NCBI GenBank assembly: GCA_031273835.1
Contig: JAISRD010000002.1
Coordinates: forward strand, 1-13,254
DNA length: 13,254 nucleotides
Direction: 5' to 3'
DNA from: Treponema sp.
Lineage (GTDB): Bacteria; Spirochaetota; Spirochaetia; Treponematales; Breznakiellaceae
Under the pieces are notes generated by a model. The model was given only the letters and a program-made list of their open reading frames with translations, had not been told where the DNA came from and did no database searches. The position numbers were made by a program, and so were the translations under genes. Shown piece by piece: positions 1-6,225 of the stretch (within the stretch, counting starts at the first letter, position 1; every line of letters starts with the position of its first letter).

Positions 1-800
1 CCGCTGAAGCGGTACCTGACCAGGCGCATTTCAACGATACGGTCCAGGACTTCCCGCCGCATGTTGGTAAAATTCATCACCATATACAGATCCGCCCCGG
101 CGGATTCCTTTCCCGGTACGGTACACACATTTTTCTGATTCCCCTCGGCCCAGAAGCGGTCCGCCCCGTAGAGTTCGTAACTGAAGGACGAGAGGCTTAC
201 CGGAAAGGGATTGGGGTTGTCGATCCTCACCTTTACCCTGAGCCTTGTATTGATAAGTTCCGCCTGGAATATGCGGATGGATTCAATCGTAAAGACCGGT
301 TCCTGTACCCGGGGAAAGCTCCATTCCCCGGCGGCCGGGACGAGGAAGCGGCTGCCGTCGTCGTAGGCAAAGTCAAGGTCCAGCGCCGCCTTGAGGGTAA
401 CGCTGTCCTCTCCGGGTTTGAAGGAGACCTTTTCCGTGTCCACCCGGCACAGCCCCTTAAAGGAAGCTTCGGATTTCGGGGCGGAGTAGCCCTCTTCAAG
501 TTCCAGGAAAACGGCGGAACTTTCCACGCCGTTGATGAAGGCCCTGAAGCCCCGCATGGTAAAGGAGGCGCCTGAGGAATGGGGATTGGTAACGCGGCAG
601 ATAAGGTGTACCTCAATATCAGCGGGGCTTGCGGCTTCTATACGGTCAAGTTCCAGACGCACGGCGGGTTTGGGAGGGGGCGCCGCCTCCGGTTCACCGG
701 CGCAGGCGCCGAGGAGCAGTAAAAAAACCGGGGCAAGCGGAAAAAGAAAGCCTGATGCGGCGAAAGGGCGGGCCGGTTTTGAAAAGGGGATCGTCATCAT
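1..800 (-). CDS. LEA14/WHy-domain lipoprotein, 5' part (3' end outside window)
   Basis: The frame is open from the ATG at 800 to the window edge (266 codons). The N-terminus is a hydrophobic signal segment ending in a lipobox-like LLGAC with the candidate lipidated Cys at residue 33, followed by a Glu/Pro-rich linker. Two tandem LEA type-2-like (WHy) units follow. The first begins near VRLELDRIEAA and includes CRVTNPHSSG; the second has VRIDNPNPFPVSLSSFSYEL, a close match to the typical 'NPNPF.v.l....y.l' pattern of this family. In bacteria such proteins are usually envelope-anchored and of unknown exact role, linked in plants to desiccation stress. No good Shine-Dalgarno precedes the start; a -35/-10 pair lies so close that +1 falls about at the ATG. 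A second Met directly follows the first. The domain call rests on pattern recognition, the lipoprotein call on the lipobox. Confidence 0.75.
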   Translation of the reverse strand, partial: MMTIPFSKPARPFAASGFLFPLAPVFLLLLGACAGEPEAAPPPKPAVRLELDRIEAASPADIEVHLICRVTNPHSSGASFTMRGFRAFINGVESSAVFLELEEGYSAPKSEASFKGLCRVDTEKVSFKPGEDSVTLKAALDLDFAYDDGSRFLVPAAGEWSFPRVQEPVFTIESIRIFQAELINTRLRVKVRIDNPNPFPVSLSSFSYELYGADRFWAEGNQKNVCTVPGKESAGADLYMVMNFTNMRREVLDRIVEMRLVRYRFS

Positions 801-807
801 AAACAAT
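779..807 (+). promoter_or_regulatory. Candidate promoter of the hemolysin III gene
   Basis: TTGAAA (779-784), 17 bp, then AACAAT (802-807): 5 of 6 and 4 of 6 matches. It would give a leader of about 50 nt for the gene at 866. It overlaps the start of the divergent lipoprotein gene and its -10, so the two promoters would compete for polymerase. Confidence 0.3.
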
Positions 808-833
808 ATCGGCAAAAGAGGCCCTTTCCGCAA
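805..833 (-). promoter_or_regulatory. Candidate promoter of the LEA-type lipoprotein gene
   Basis: Read on the minus strand, TTGCGG (833-828), a 17-bp spacer, then GATATT (810-805). The -10 matches consensus at 4 of 6 positions and the -35 at 3 of 6. The predicted start of transcription falls at about 798-800, the ATG itself, which fits the missing Shine-Dalgarno but needs mapping. Confidence 0.35.
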
Positions 834-865
834 CTGGAACGCCTTTTTGGTGTCTTAAAGGGGGT

Positions 866-1618
866 ATGAATTTAACGCAAAATAATGGCCCGCTTGTTTT
901 AGCCCCCGTGCGTCCGGCTTTTTTACGCCGCCGGCCCAAAGAGACCCGGTCCGTCCCGTTTCAGACCCCGGGGGAAGAAATCGCCAATGCGGTGATCCAC
1001 GGCATAGGGGCCCTTTTGGGGATTGCCGGCCTGGTACTGCTTACCAGGCGCAGCCTCAGCCGGGACGGTCTTACGGCGGTCTATGTGATCTTTGCCTCCG
1101 CTATGGTGCTCATGTTTCTCGCCTCGACCCTGTACCATGCCATGGTTCCCGGCAGGGCTAAGCGTATCTTCCGTATCTTTGATCATCAGGCGATATACCT
1201 CTTTATCGCCGGAACCTATACTCCCTTCTGTCTTTTGGGGCTCAAGGGACCCTGGGGCTGGTCTCTATTCGGCCTGGAATGGGGCCTTGCCCTTACCGGC
1301 ATGGTCCTCTACGCCGCGGGCTGGGGCTTTATAAAAAGGGCGGAATTGGCCATTCACATCCTCATGGGCTGGGCGGTTCTGGCGGGCTCTGTGCCCCTGT
1401 TCAGGGCCCTCCCCCTAAAAAGCCTGATCCTGCTCCTTGCCGGGGGCTTCGCCTATACCGCCGGGACTTTTTGGTACAGGGCGGGGAGCGGGAAGCAGAC
1501 GATAAACGAAATTGTCCCCAGGATTGTAAGGGGCAGACGGGGCGCCCATGTGGTCTGGCATGTATTTGTGCTTGCCGGAGCGCTTTGTCACTTTTTTTCC
1601 GTGTGGTCCCTGGTCTGA
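866..1618 (+). CDS. Hemolysin III family (PAQR) integral membrane protein
   Basis: 250 residues, about seven predicted membrane segments. PAQR/hemolysin III signatures occur in order: EEIANAVIHGIG (residues 37-48), STLYHAM with Ser87 and His91, FDHQAIYLFIAGTYTPF with Asp106 (105-121), and HVVWHVFVLAGALCHFF with His228 and His232 (228-244). Ser, Asp and three His form the zinc site in this superfamily, and all are present. The biochemical role of bacterial members is unsettled; some were named for haemolysis, and the fold is shared with adiponectin receptors and alkaline ceramidases. The first 30 residues are a basic, poorly conserved extension. The start ATG follows AAAGGGGG with only a 1-nt gap, an unusually tight Shine-Dalgarno. 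The 3' end overlaps the convergent sigma-like gene by 31 bp. Confidence 0.9.
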   Translation: MNLTQNNGPLVLAPVRPAFLRRRPKETRSVPFQTPGEEIANAVIHGIGALLGIAGLVLLTRRSLSRDGLTAVYVIFASAMVLMFLASTLYHAMVPGRAKRIFRIFDHQAIYLFIAGTYTPFCLLGLKGPWGWSLFGLEWGLALTGMVLYAAGWGFIKRAELAIHILMGWAVLAGSVPLFRALPLKSLILLLAGGFAYTAGTFWYRAGSGKQTINEIVPRIVRGRRGAHVVWHVFVLAGALCHFFSVWSLV

Positions 1619-2421
1619 TGCTTGACGGCGTGGAGATTCGAGTCCACGGTCCCCTTGGATACATTGAGTAATTCCGCCACCTGCCTGTTTGAGGCTTCAA
1701 GGCGCATCGTTGAAAGCCGTTTGCGCATCGCGGCAAGCCGCTTTTTGGCAAGTTCCAGGCTCTTTTCCATCCGCAGCCTGTGCGCCGAAGAGGGGTCCGC
1801 GGCGAGCATGCGTTTTTCAAAGGCCAGGCAGCGGTAGAACTGGCAGTGTATACGTTCCCGGAGGCTGTTTACAGCGTCCTCCCTCCGGAGCCGGGTTTTC
1901 CGCAGTTCCTCCACCATGCGGACCAGTTCTTCCTTTGCGATTCCCACAGCCGGGGCAATGCGTTCCAGAAAGTCCTCGGAAAGGTAATAGTAGGATTTAA
2001 GGAGCAGCACCAGAACCTGCCGGGGATTGCTTACGGAACCGAAGATCTTCCTGGGCTCGAAGTAATCCGGCTCTTCTTCCTCGCAGGCCATTATTTCTTC
2101 CGCCCTGGCGTTCCACCAGGTTCTTTCAATGATGCGGTGGTCCTTTTGCCGCTGGTTGTATTCTTTTATCGAAAGGCGTACCAGCGCCCCTATATACGCG
2201 TCGAAACTTGAGCCCCTGTCCTCGTACCTGTCAATGGCGGTACTCAGCCGGGGATAGAGCCAGCTGATAAAATCATCGCAGCTATCCCCGGAAAGCCTGT
2301 CCAGCTTATACCGGGGCCGGTGTTTTCCAAGGTGGGTAAAGATACGGGCTTCCAGTTCCTTTTTATCGATCTGTCCTCCCCGGTAGGCTTTGAGCATGGC
2401 GTCCAGAACCTCAAAATCCAT
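1588..2421 (-). CDS. Sigma-70-like / helix-turn-helix regulator, spirochaete type
   Basis: 277 residues, no exact family recognised. Residues 45-90 (DDFISWLYPRLSTAIDRYED then GSSFDAYIGALVRLSIKEY) resemble sigma region 2, where a helix pair with 'F..Y....vr..i..y' contacts core polymerase and the -10. Residues 165-240 are charged and helical, probably coiled coil. Residues 243-267 (ASNRQVAELLNVSKGTVDSN) look like the helix-turn-helix of sigma region 4 or a LuxR-type domain: 'l...qvA..L.vs.gTV.s.l'. A divergent sigma factor or sigma-like DNA-binding regulator is the best reading; binding to core polymerase is inference. AAGGAG lies 7 nt before the ATG, fixing the start. Nearest upstream gene on the strand is nrnA, 99 bp away, and the gap carries a spaced direct repeat. 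Confidence 0.6.
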   Translation of the reverse strand: MDFEVLDAMLKAYRGGQIDKKELEARIFTHLGKHRPRYKLDRLSGDSCDDFISWLYPRLSTAIDRYEDRGSSFDAYIGALVRLSIKEYNQRQKDHRIIERTWWNARAEEIMACEEEEPDYFEPRKIFGSVSNPRQVLVLLLKSYYYLSEDFLERIAPAVGIAKEELVRMVEELRKTRLRREDAVNSLRERIHCQFYRCLAFEKRMLAADPSSAHRLRMEKSLELAKKRLAAMRKRLSTMRLEASNRQVAELLNVSKGTVDSNLHAVKHQTRDHTEKK

Positions 2422-2432
2422 AGCTTACTCCT

Positions 2433-2460
2433 TATACAGTATGGTTTATCGGGTATACAG
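2433..2460. repeat. Direct repeat TATACAG with 21-bp spacing upstream of the sigma-like gene
   Basis: TATACAG occurs at 2433-2439 and again at 2454-2460 (CTGTATA on the gene's strand), start to start 21 bp, two helical turns. The copy nearer the gene sits in the imperfect palindrome ATACAGTAT and next to the Shine-Dalgarno. The spacing suits a dimeric regulator; no known box is matched. Confidence 0.35.
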
Positions 2461-2520
2461 GGGATTTCAGTGTTCTTTACTTGTATTCAAAAGCGGATAT
2501 AATGACAGATGTAACGGGAT

Positions 2521-3495
2521 TTATGTGAAAAAAGGGGCGAAGGCCCTTACGAGCCGTTCTTCAACGTTTTCAATGGTTCCTTCGGTGTTGACGCCGGCGG
2601 CGTTCTTATGGCCCCCGCCGCCGAATTGTTTCGCCACGGATGCCACGTCAATCCTGTCCAGAGAACGGAGTCCCACCGTACAGTTTGCCGGGCCTTCCTG
2701 GCGTATAAGGACCATGGCCTGGACCCCGGCGGCGGCCTGCATGATTTGATAAATGGTATCCGAATCCCTGCTTTCATTACCCAGGCGGAGGCTGTCTTCG
2801 TATTCTTCATAGGAAACGAGGAGCCTTCCCCCGTAGAAGGCCTTTGTACGGGAAAGTATCTTCCCTATTAAAAGCCGGGATTCAAGGCTTTTGCCCCCGT
2901 GGATGGCGGCGTGTACCCGTTTGGGATTTGCCCCGGCGGCGGTAAGCCGGGCCGCCGCTTCAAATACCGCGGCCCCCGTTTCATCCACATGGCGGAAAAA
3001 GCCCGTATCGGTACAAAGCCCGAAGAGGAGGAGTTCCGCCTCTTCGGGGGAGGGAACAAGGGAAAAGGCGTCCATGATCTTCAAGGTCATAAAGGTAACC
3101 GAGGGCGCCCGGGGGTCCAGGTAAACCGCCTCTCCCCAGGGGTTCCCCGACGCGTGGTGATCCACCGACGCCGCGGGAAGCCCGTCCAGGGGCAGATCCC
3201 CCACCCGTTCCCGGTTGGAACAATCCATCACGATAAGCCGCATGCCCTCCCTGTCCTTTTCGGCGGGACAGGGGAGGAAGCGCCCTTCAAAGGGTTTTAT
3301 TTCGGTACGTTTAAAGGGGCCGGCGGAACAGGGAAGGGCCTCCTTCCCCAGCCTGCGGAGCAGCGAACACATGACAAGCTGGCTCCCCACGCAGTCCCCG
3401 TCGGGCTCCTTGTGTCCCGCAACGATGAAGCGCTTTCCTTCGCCGATAAATTTGATTAGTTCCGCCGGAACCGGCGTCTCGCGGTGTTTTTTCAT
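2521..3495 (-). CDS. nrnA: DHH/DHHA1 phosphoesterase, NrnA-type (nanoRNase / pAp phosphatase)
   Basis: 324 residues, the usual length for NrnA. The DHH domain shows motif I GHKEPDGDCVGS (27-38, with His28, Asp32 and Asp34), motif II VMDCSN (Asp91), motif III SVDHHASG (110-117) and motif IV TDTGFFRH (162-169). These residues hold two Mn ions. The DHHA1 domain carries FGGGGHKNAAG (291-301), which binds the substrate. Characterised members degrade 2-5 nt RNAs and/or dephosphorylate 3'-phosphoadenosine 5'-phosphate to AMP in the cytosol; which activity dominates here cannot be seen. The gene begins 5 bp after the peptidase stop, with AGGAAAA before the ATG, so it is probably co-transcribed. All catalytic residues are intact. 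Confidence 0.9.
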   Translation of the reverse strand: MKKHRETPVPAELIKFIGEGKRFIVAGHKEPDGDCVGSQLVMCSLLRRLGKEALPCSAGPFKRTEIKPFEGRFLPCPAEKDREGMRLIVMDCSNRERVGDLPLDGLPAASVDHHASGNPWGEAVYLDPRAPSVTFMTLKIMDAFSLVPSPEEAELLLFGLCTDTGFFRHVDETGAAVFEAAARLTAAGANPKRVHAAIHGGKSLESRLLIGKILSRTKAFYGGRLLVSYEEYEDSLRLGNESRDSDTIYQIMQAAAGVQAMVLIRQEGPANCTVGLRSLDRIDVASVAKQFGGGGHKNAAGVNTEGTIENVEERLVRAFAPFFT

Positions 3496-3500
3496 TTTTC

Positions 3501-4673
3501 CTAACAGCTCAGCAGTTTGAACTGCCGCTCCTTTCCCGCGGCGGCCCCGGAGATCCGGGCTTCCCCCTCGGCTATGTATACGTTGATTTCGGTCCTGAGC
3601 CCGAAGCTGTCAAAATAGATACCCGGCTCCAGGGAAAAGCAGGAACCCTCCAGAAGATACCGGGTATCGATAAATTCCACCGAATCCAGGTTTACCCCGG
3701 CGCCGTGGCACTCCGTATCTATACCGTGGCCCGTGCGATGCCGGAGCGCCCCGCCGTAACCCGCGGCGCAAAGCAGGGATCGGGCCTTCCCGTCAAGTTC
3801 CGCGCCCCTAAGCCCCCGTTTTAATTCATCCTTCAAATAAGTGTAGACCCGCTCCCGCACTTCCACCAGATCGGCAAAGGCCTTTTCCGCTTCCCGGGAC
3901 GCCCTGGGGCCGAAAACCCCCGCCCAGGAAATGTCGGCGTATACGGCGCCCGGTTCTTTTGCCTTGGCCCAGAGATCAAGCTGAATAAGATCCCCCTCCC
4001 GCAGGACGGCGCCGGGGCCTTCAAAATCGTAGTGGGGATTGGCCGTGTGGACCCCGGCGGCCGCCTGGGGGGGATGATCCCGGACAAGGCCCCGCTTGAT
4101 AAATTGATCTTCCATGAGCTCCCGCAGATCCCCCTCACTGATCGGTTTTCCCTTTCCGTAGGCCCCCCGTACAAAATCCCAAACCGTTTCGACAATGCCG
4201 TAGAGTTCCGCCGCCGCCCCTTCGTGGGAGGCAATGCCCTCCCTGTCCAGGAGGCCCTTAAAGCGCTGAATTAAGCCTTCGGCGGAAACAAGGACCAGTC
4301 CCGCCCTTTGCAGCACCGCCGCGAGCCCCCCGTCGAGGTAGGAAAGGGCGCAGATATTTTCCGAACTATGCACCCCCCAGCGCTTTCCCCCCAGGGGGGC
4401 GAGGCGGACCAGCATCTCTTCCCTGGTGGTATAGCTTTTTTTGATACCCGGAAGCCCCTCCAGATGATCGGCCTCTATGGCGTGTACCAGGGCAAGGGCT
4501 TCCCCGGAGGCGGGAACCGCGTAAAACCAGTACCGCGTATTGCCGAGGCCCGGGGATCTTTGGAGTATGCTGTCGGAAAGGGGGTCCCGGTGCCGGAAAT
4601 TACAAAAAAGCCATCCGTCAAGACCTTCTTCCCGGATGGCGTTTTGGAGACGGGCTAAGAATTTATCGTCCAT
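3501..4673 (-). CDS. M24 family metallopeptidase (Xaa-Pro aminopeptidase-like)
   Basis: 390 residues: an N-terminal creatinase-like domain (about 1-150) and a C-terminal pita-bread M24 domain (about 155-390). Visible metal ligands are Asp233 (IQLDLW), Asp247 (YADISW), His316 (RTGHGI), Glu349 (SLEPGIY) and Glu362 (RTEINVY). His213 in NPHYDFEG probably lines the active site. The two Asp are 14 residues apart rather than the usual 11, because of a small insertion (AKAKEPGA). The family removes N-terminal residues preceding proline in the cytosol, but dipeptidase and non-peptidase members exist, so the substrate is not certain. No clear Shine-Dalgarno lies within 12 nt of the ATG. The start is 3 bp after the upstream stop, which suggests translational coupling. 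Confidence 0.85.
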   Translation of the reverse strand: MDDKFLARLQNAIREEGLDGWLFCNFRHRDPLSDSILQRSPGLGNTRYWFYAVPASGEALALVHAIEADHLEGLPGIKKSYTTREEMLVRLAPLGGKRWGVHSSENICALSYLDGGLAAVLQRAGLVLVSAEGLIQRFKGLLDREGIASHEGAAAELYGIVETVWDFVRGAYGKGKPISEGDLRELMEDQFIKRGLVRDHPPQAAAGVHTANPHYDFEGPGAVLREGDLIQLDLWAKAKEPGAVYADISWAGVFGPRASREAEKAFADLVEVRERVYTYLKDELKRGLRGAELDGKARSLLCAAGYGGALRHRTGHGIDTECHGAGVNLDSVEFIDTRYLLEGSCFSLEPGIYFDSFGLRTEINVYIAEGEARISGAAAGKERQFKLLSC

Positions 4674-4676
4674 GTA

Positions 4677-5120
4677 CTAAAACTGAATCTTTAGTTCCTC
4701 CACTCCTTCAAAACGGTCGTCCAGGTTAACGGCGGAGGAAAGGTTCCCCCAGGTGGGATGGCTGGCCCGTTTCGATACGTAGAGCTTCACATTGTAAAAT
4801 TTCCCTTCCTTGTAAAAAACAGAAAGGGAAGGCTGGGTAGGTCCGTCCCCCAGCTGGCCCAATATGCCCTTCTGAATCTCGCTGCGGAACCATTCATAGG
4901 GTATATACGCGGTACCGAGTTTATTGACCCCCCGGCGGTATACCACCACATAACCTTTTTTGGCGTTATACACCTTTTCTATGGGAATATTGACACAATA
5001 AAGCTCGGATTCGTTTCCTTCGGGGATCTTTGTCTGCGCCGAAACGGACAGGCCGCCCAGGGCCAAAAACCCCGCGAAAAAAAGGACGGGCAGTTTTTTC
5101 AATTTTCCTGATTTGTACAT
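4677..5120 (-). CDS. Small exported protein of unknown function, spirochaete-type
   Basis: 147 residues from the ATG at 5120. An ATG five codons upstream (5135) is in frame, but 5120 is preceded by a strong GGAGGA and the predicted transcription start lies near 5135, so 5120 is preferred. Residues 1-28 are a signal peptide: MYKSGKLKK basic end, hydrophobic core, and cleavage expected after VSA (28). The mature part (about 119 residues) is beta-rich with the blocks YCVNIPIEKVY (41-51), KKGYVVVYRRG (54-64) and YIPYEWF (72-78). No lipobox and no later membrane segment, so periplasmic or secreted is likely. I recognise no enzymatic motif. The gene lies 3 bp from the peptidase gene and heads the probable operon with it and nrnA. 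Confidence 0.7.
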   Translation of the reverse strand: MYKSGKLKKLPVLFFAGFLALGGLSVSAQTKIPEGNESELYCVNIPIEKVYNAKKGYVVVYRRGVNKLGTAYIPYEWFRSEIQKGILGQLGDGPTQPSLSVFYKEGKFYNVKLYVSKRASHPTWGNLSSAVNLDDRFEGVEELKIQF

Positions 5121-5124
5121 TCTT

Positions 5125-5130
5125 TCCTCC
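5125..5130 (-). promoter_or_regulatory. Shine-Dalgarno GGAGGA that sets the exported-protein start
   Basis: GGAGGA ends 4 nt before the ATG at 5120 on the minus strand. It lies inside the codons added by the longer reading from 5135, which argues for the shorter protein. Confidence 0.75.
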
Positions 5131-5141
5131 AGCATATCCTG

Positions 5142-5170
5142 AGTATACCGGGTTTAGCTTAAAGTTGCAA
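5142..5170 (-). promoter_or_regulatory. Promoter for the exported protein-peptidase-nrnA operon
   Basis: On the minus strand TTGCAA (5170-5165), exactly 17 bp, then TATACT (5147-5142): 4 of 6 and 5 of 6 consensus matches. Predicted +1 is near 5135, giving a leader of about 15 nt that contains the GGAGGA. The -35 and spacer lie in the last codons and stop of argF, so this promoter lets the operon be expressed apart from argF. Confidence 0.6.
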
Positions 5171-6095
5171 GCATAATCGCCTTGATTGTGTGCTTACGGT
5201 TTTCGGCCTCATCCCAGACCCGGCTTGCGGGGCCGTCGATCAGCTCGGCGCTTACCTCCTCACCCTTAATCGCCGGAAGGCAGTGGAGGAAGATCGTCTC
5301 CCCCTTGCCGGTTTTCTCCATGAGCGCCCGGTTCACCTGATAGGGTTCCAGCAGGGCCCTGCGTTCGGCCCTTTTATCCTCCTCCCCCATGGAGGTCCAG
5401 ACATCGGTGTAGAGGGCGTCGGCCCCTTCCACGGCGGCGGGGTCGGCGGATACGAGGATCCGGGCCCCCGATTCGGCCGCCGGGGCCCGGCACAGCTCGA
5501 TCAGGCCGGGGTCGGGGTTAAGGGAGGGGGGGGTAATCACGGTAAAGTGAAGGCCCAGCTTCGCGCTGATCACCAGCAGGGACCGGGCCACATTGTTCCT
5601 CCCATCCCCCACAAAACAGAGCTTCTTCCCCTTACAGGGACCGAAATTTTCTTCCAGGGTCATAATATCCGCCAGAACCTGGGTGGGATGGAAGCTGTCG
5701 GTAAGGCCGTTGTACACCGGAACCCCGGAATACCCGGCCAGGGTTTCCACGGTGGACTGCTTAAAACCCCGGAACTGTACGGCACTGAACATACGGCCCA
5801 GTACCCGGGCGGTATCCTCAACGGATTCCTTGGCCCCCAGCTGAATATCCGCAGTGGAGAGAAACACCGGGTGGCCCCCTTCCTCGCCGAAGGCGGTTTC
5901 AAAGGCGCATCTTGTCCTGGTGGACCTTTTTTCAAAGACCAGGGCCAGGGTTTTTCCGGTAAAACGCCGGTTTATCTTACCCGCCCTGCTTTCTTCTTTT
6001 ACCTTTTTGGAAAGCTCCAAAAGTTCCCGTATCTCGCCGGGATCGTAGTCCAGCCAGGTAAGGAGGGATCTTCCCCTGAAACGCGTTGTATCCAT
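5154..6095 (-). CDS. argF: Ornithine carbamoyltransferase
   Basis: 313 residues. It joins carbamoyl phosphate and ornithine to give citrulline (arginine synthesis), or runs in reverse in the arginine deiminase pathway. Carbamoyl-phosphate site: STRTR (58-62) and HPTQ (136-139). Ornithine site: DVWTSMGEE (231-239) and HCLPA (271-275). RNN at 166-168 and AENRKHTIKA near the end fit OTC rather than aspartate carbamoyltransferase. The middle (KESVEDTARVLGRMF, FRGFKQ, NGLTDSFHPTQ) looks like the E. coli ArgI/ArcB branch. The segment after HCLPA lacks that branch's insertion of about 20 residues and resembles the shorter Bacillus/archaeal type. No other arg or arc gene is in view, so anabolic or catabolic use is open. 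Start 6095 has only a weak GGGG ribosome site. Codons for TPP form a C8 run (5526-5533). Confidence 0.93.
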   Translation of the reverse strand: MDTTRFRGRSLLTWLDYDPGEIRELLELSKKVKEESRAGKINRRFTGKTLALVFEKRSTRTRCAFETAFGEEGGHPVFLSTADIQLGAKESVEDTARVLGRMFSAVQFRGFKQSTVETLAGYSGVPVYNGLTDSFHPTQVLADIMTLEENFGPCKGKKLCFVGDGRNNVARSLLVISAKLGLHFTVITPPSLNPDPGLIELCRAPAAESGARILVSADPAAVEGADALYTDVWTSMGEEDKRAERRALLEPYQVNRALMEKTGKGETIFLHCLPAIKGEEVSAELIDGPASRVWDEAENRKHTIKAIMLATLS

Positions 6096-6143
6096 ACCCC
6101 ATCATTGGTAAATTTTCCGTTTTATGCAAGTCTTTTCAACGGG

Positions 6144-6180
6144 AGCCCCTTAAAATTCGGGATTTTAGAACAGCCCCTTA
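6144..6180. repeat. Direct repeat and palindrome in the argF / STAND-like divergent gap
   Basis: AGCCCCTTA occurs at 6144-6152 and 6172-6180, start to start 28 bp. Between them lies the perfect inverted repeat TAAAAT (6151-6156), TCGGG, ATTTTA (6162-6167). The 130-bp gap (6096-6225) must hold both divergent promoters, so this is a plausible operator. It does not match the ArgR box pattern well. A possible argF promoter here is TTGAAA (6139-6134), 17 bp, AAAATT (6116-6111), weak. Confidence 0.4.
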
Positions 6181-6202
6181 TCCGAAATACCGAAAATAAA
6201 GG

Positions 6203-6208
6203 TATAAA
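6203..6208 (+). promoter_or_regulatory. Candidate -10 element of the STAND-like gene
   Basis: TATAAA inside GGTATAAACC, a 5 of 6 match, 17 nt before the ATG. Predicted +1 is near 6215, leaving a leader of about 11 nt with a GGGGGA ribosome site (6218-6223). No convincing -35 is seen; TTATCC at 6178-6183 with a 19-bp spacer is the best. Confidence 0.3.
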
Positions 6209-6225
6209 CCATTCGGCGGGGGATC

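Noticed and set aside
2475..2503. Perfect TATAAT on the plus strand (2498-2503) with TTTACT 16 bp upstream
   Set aside because: It would transcribe antisense to nrnA and no plus-strand gene follows; one hexamer is weak evidence for an antisense RNA.
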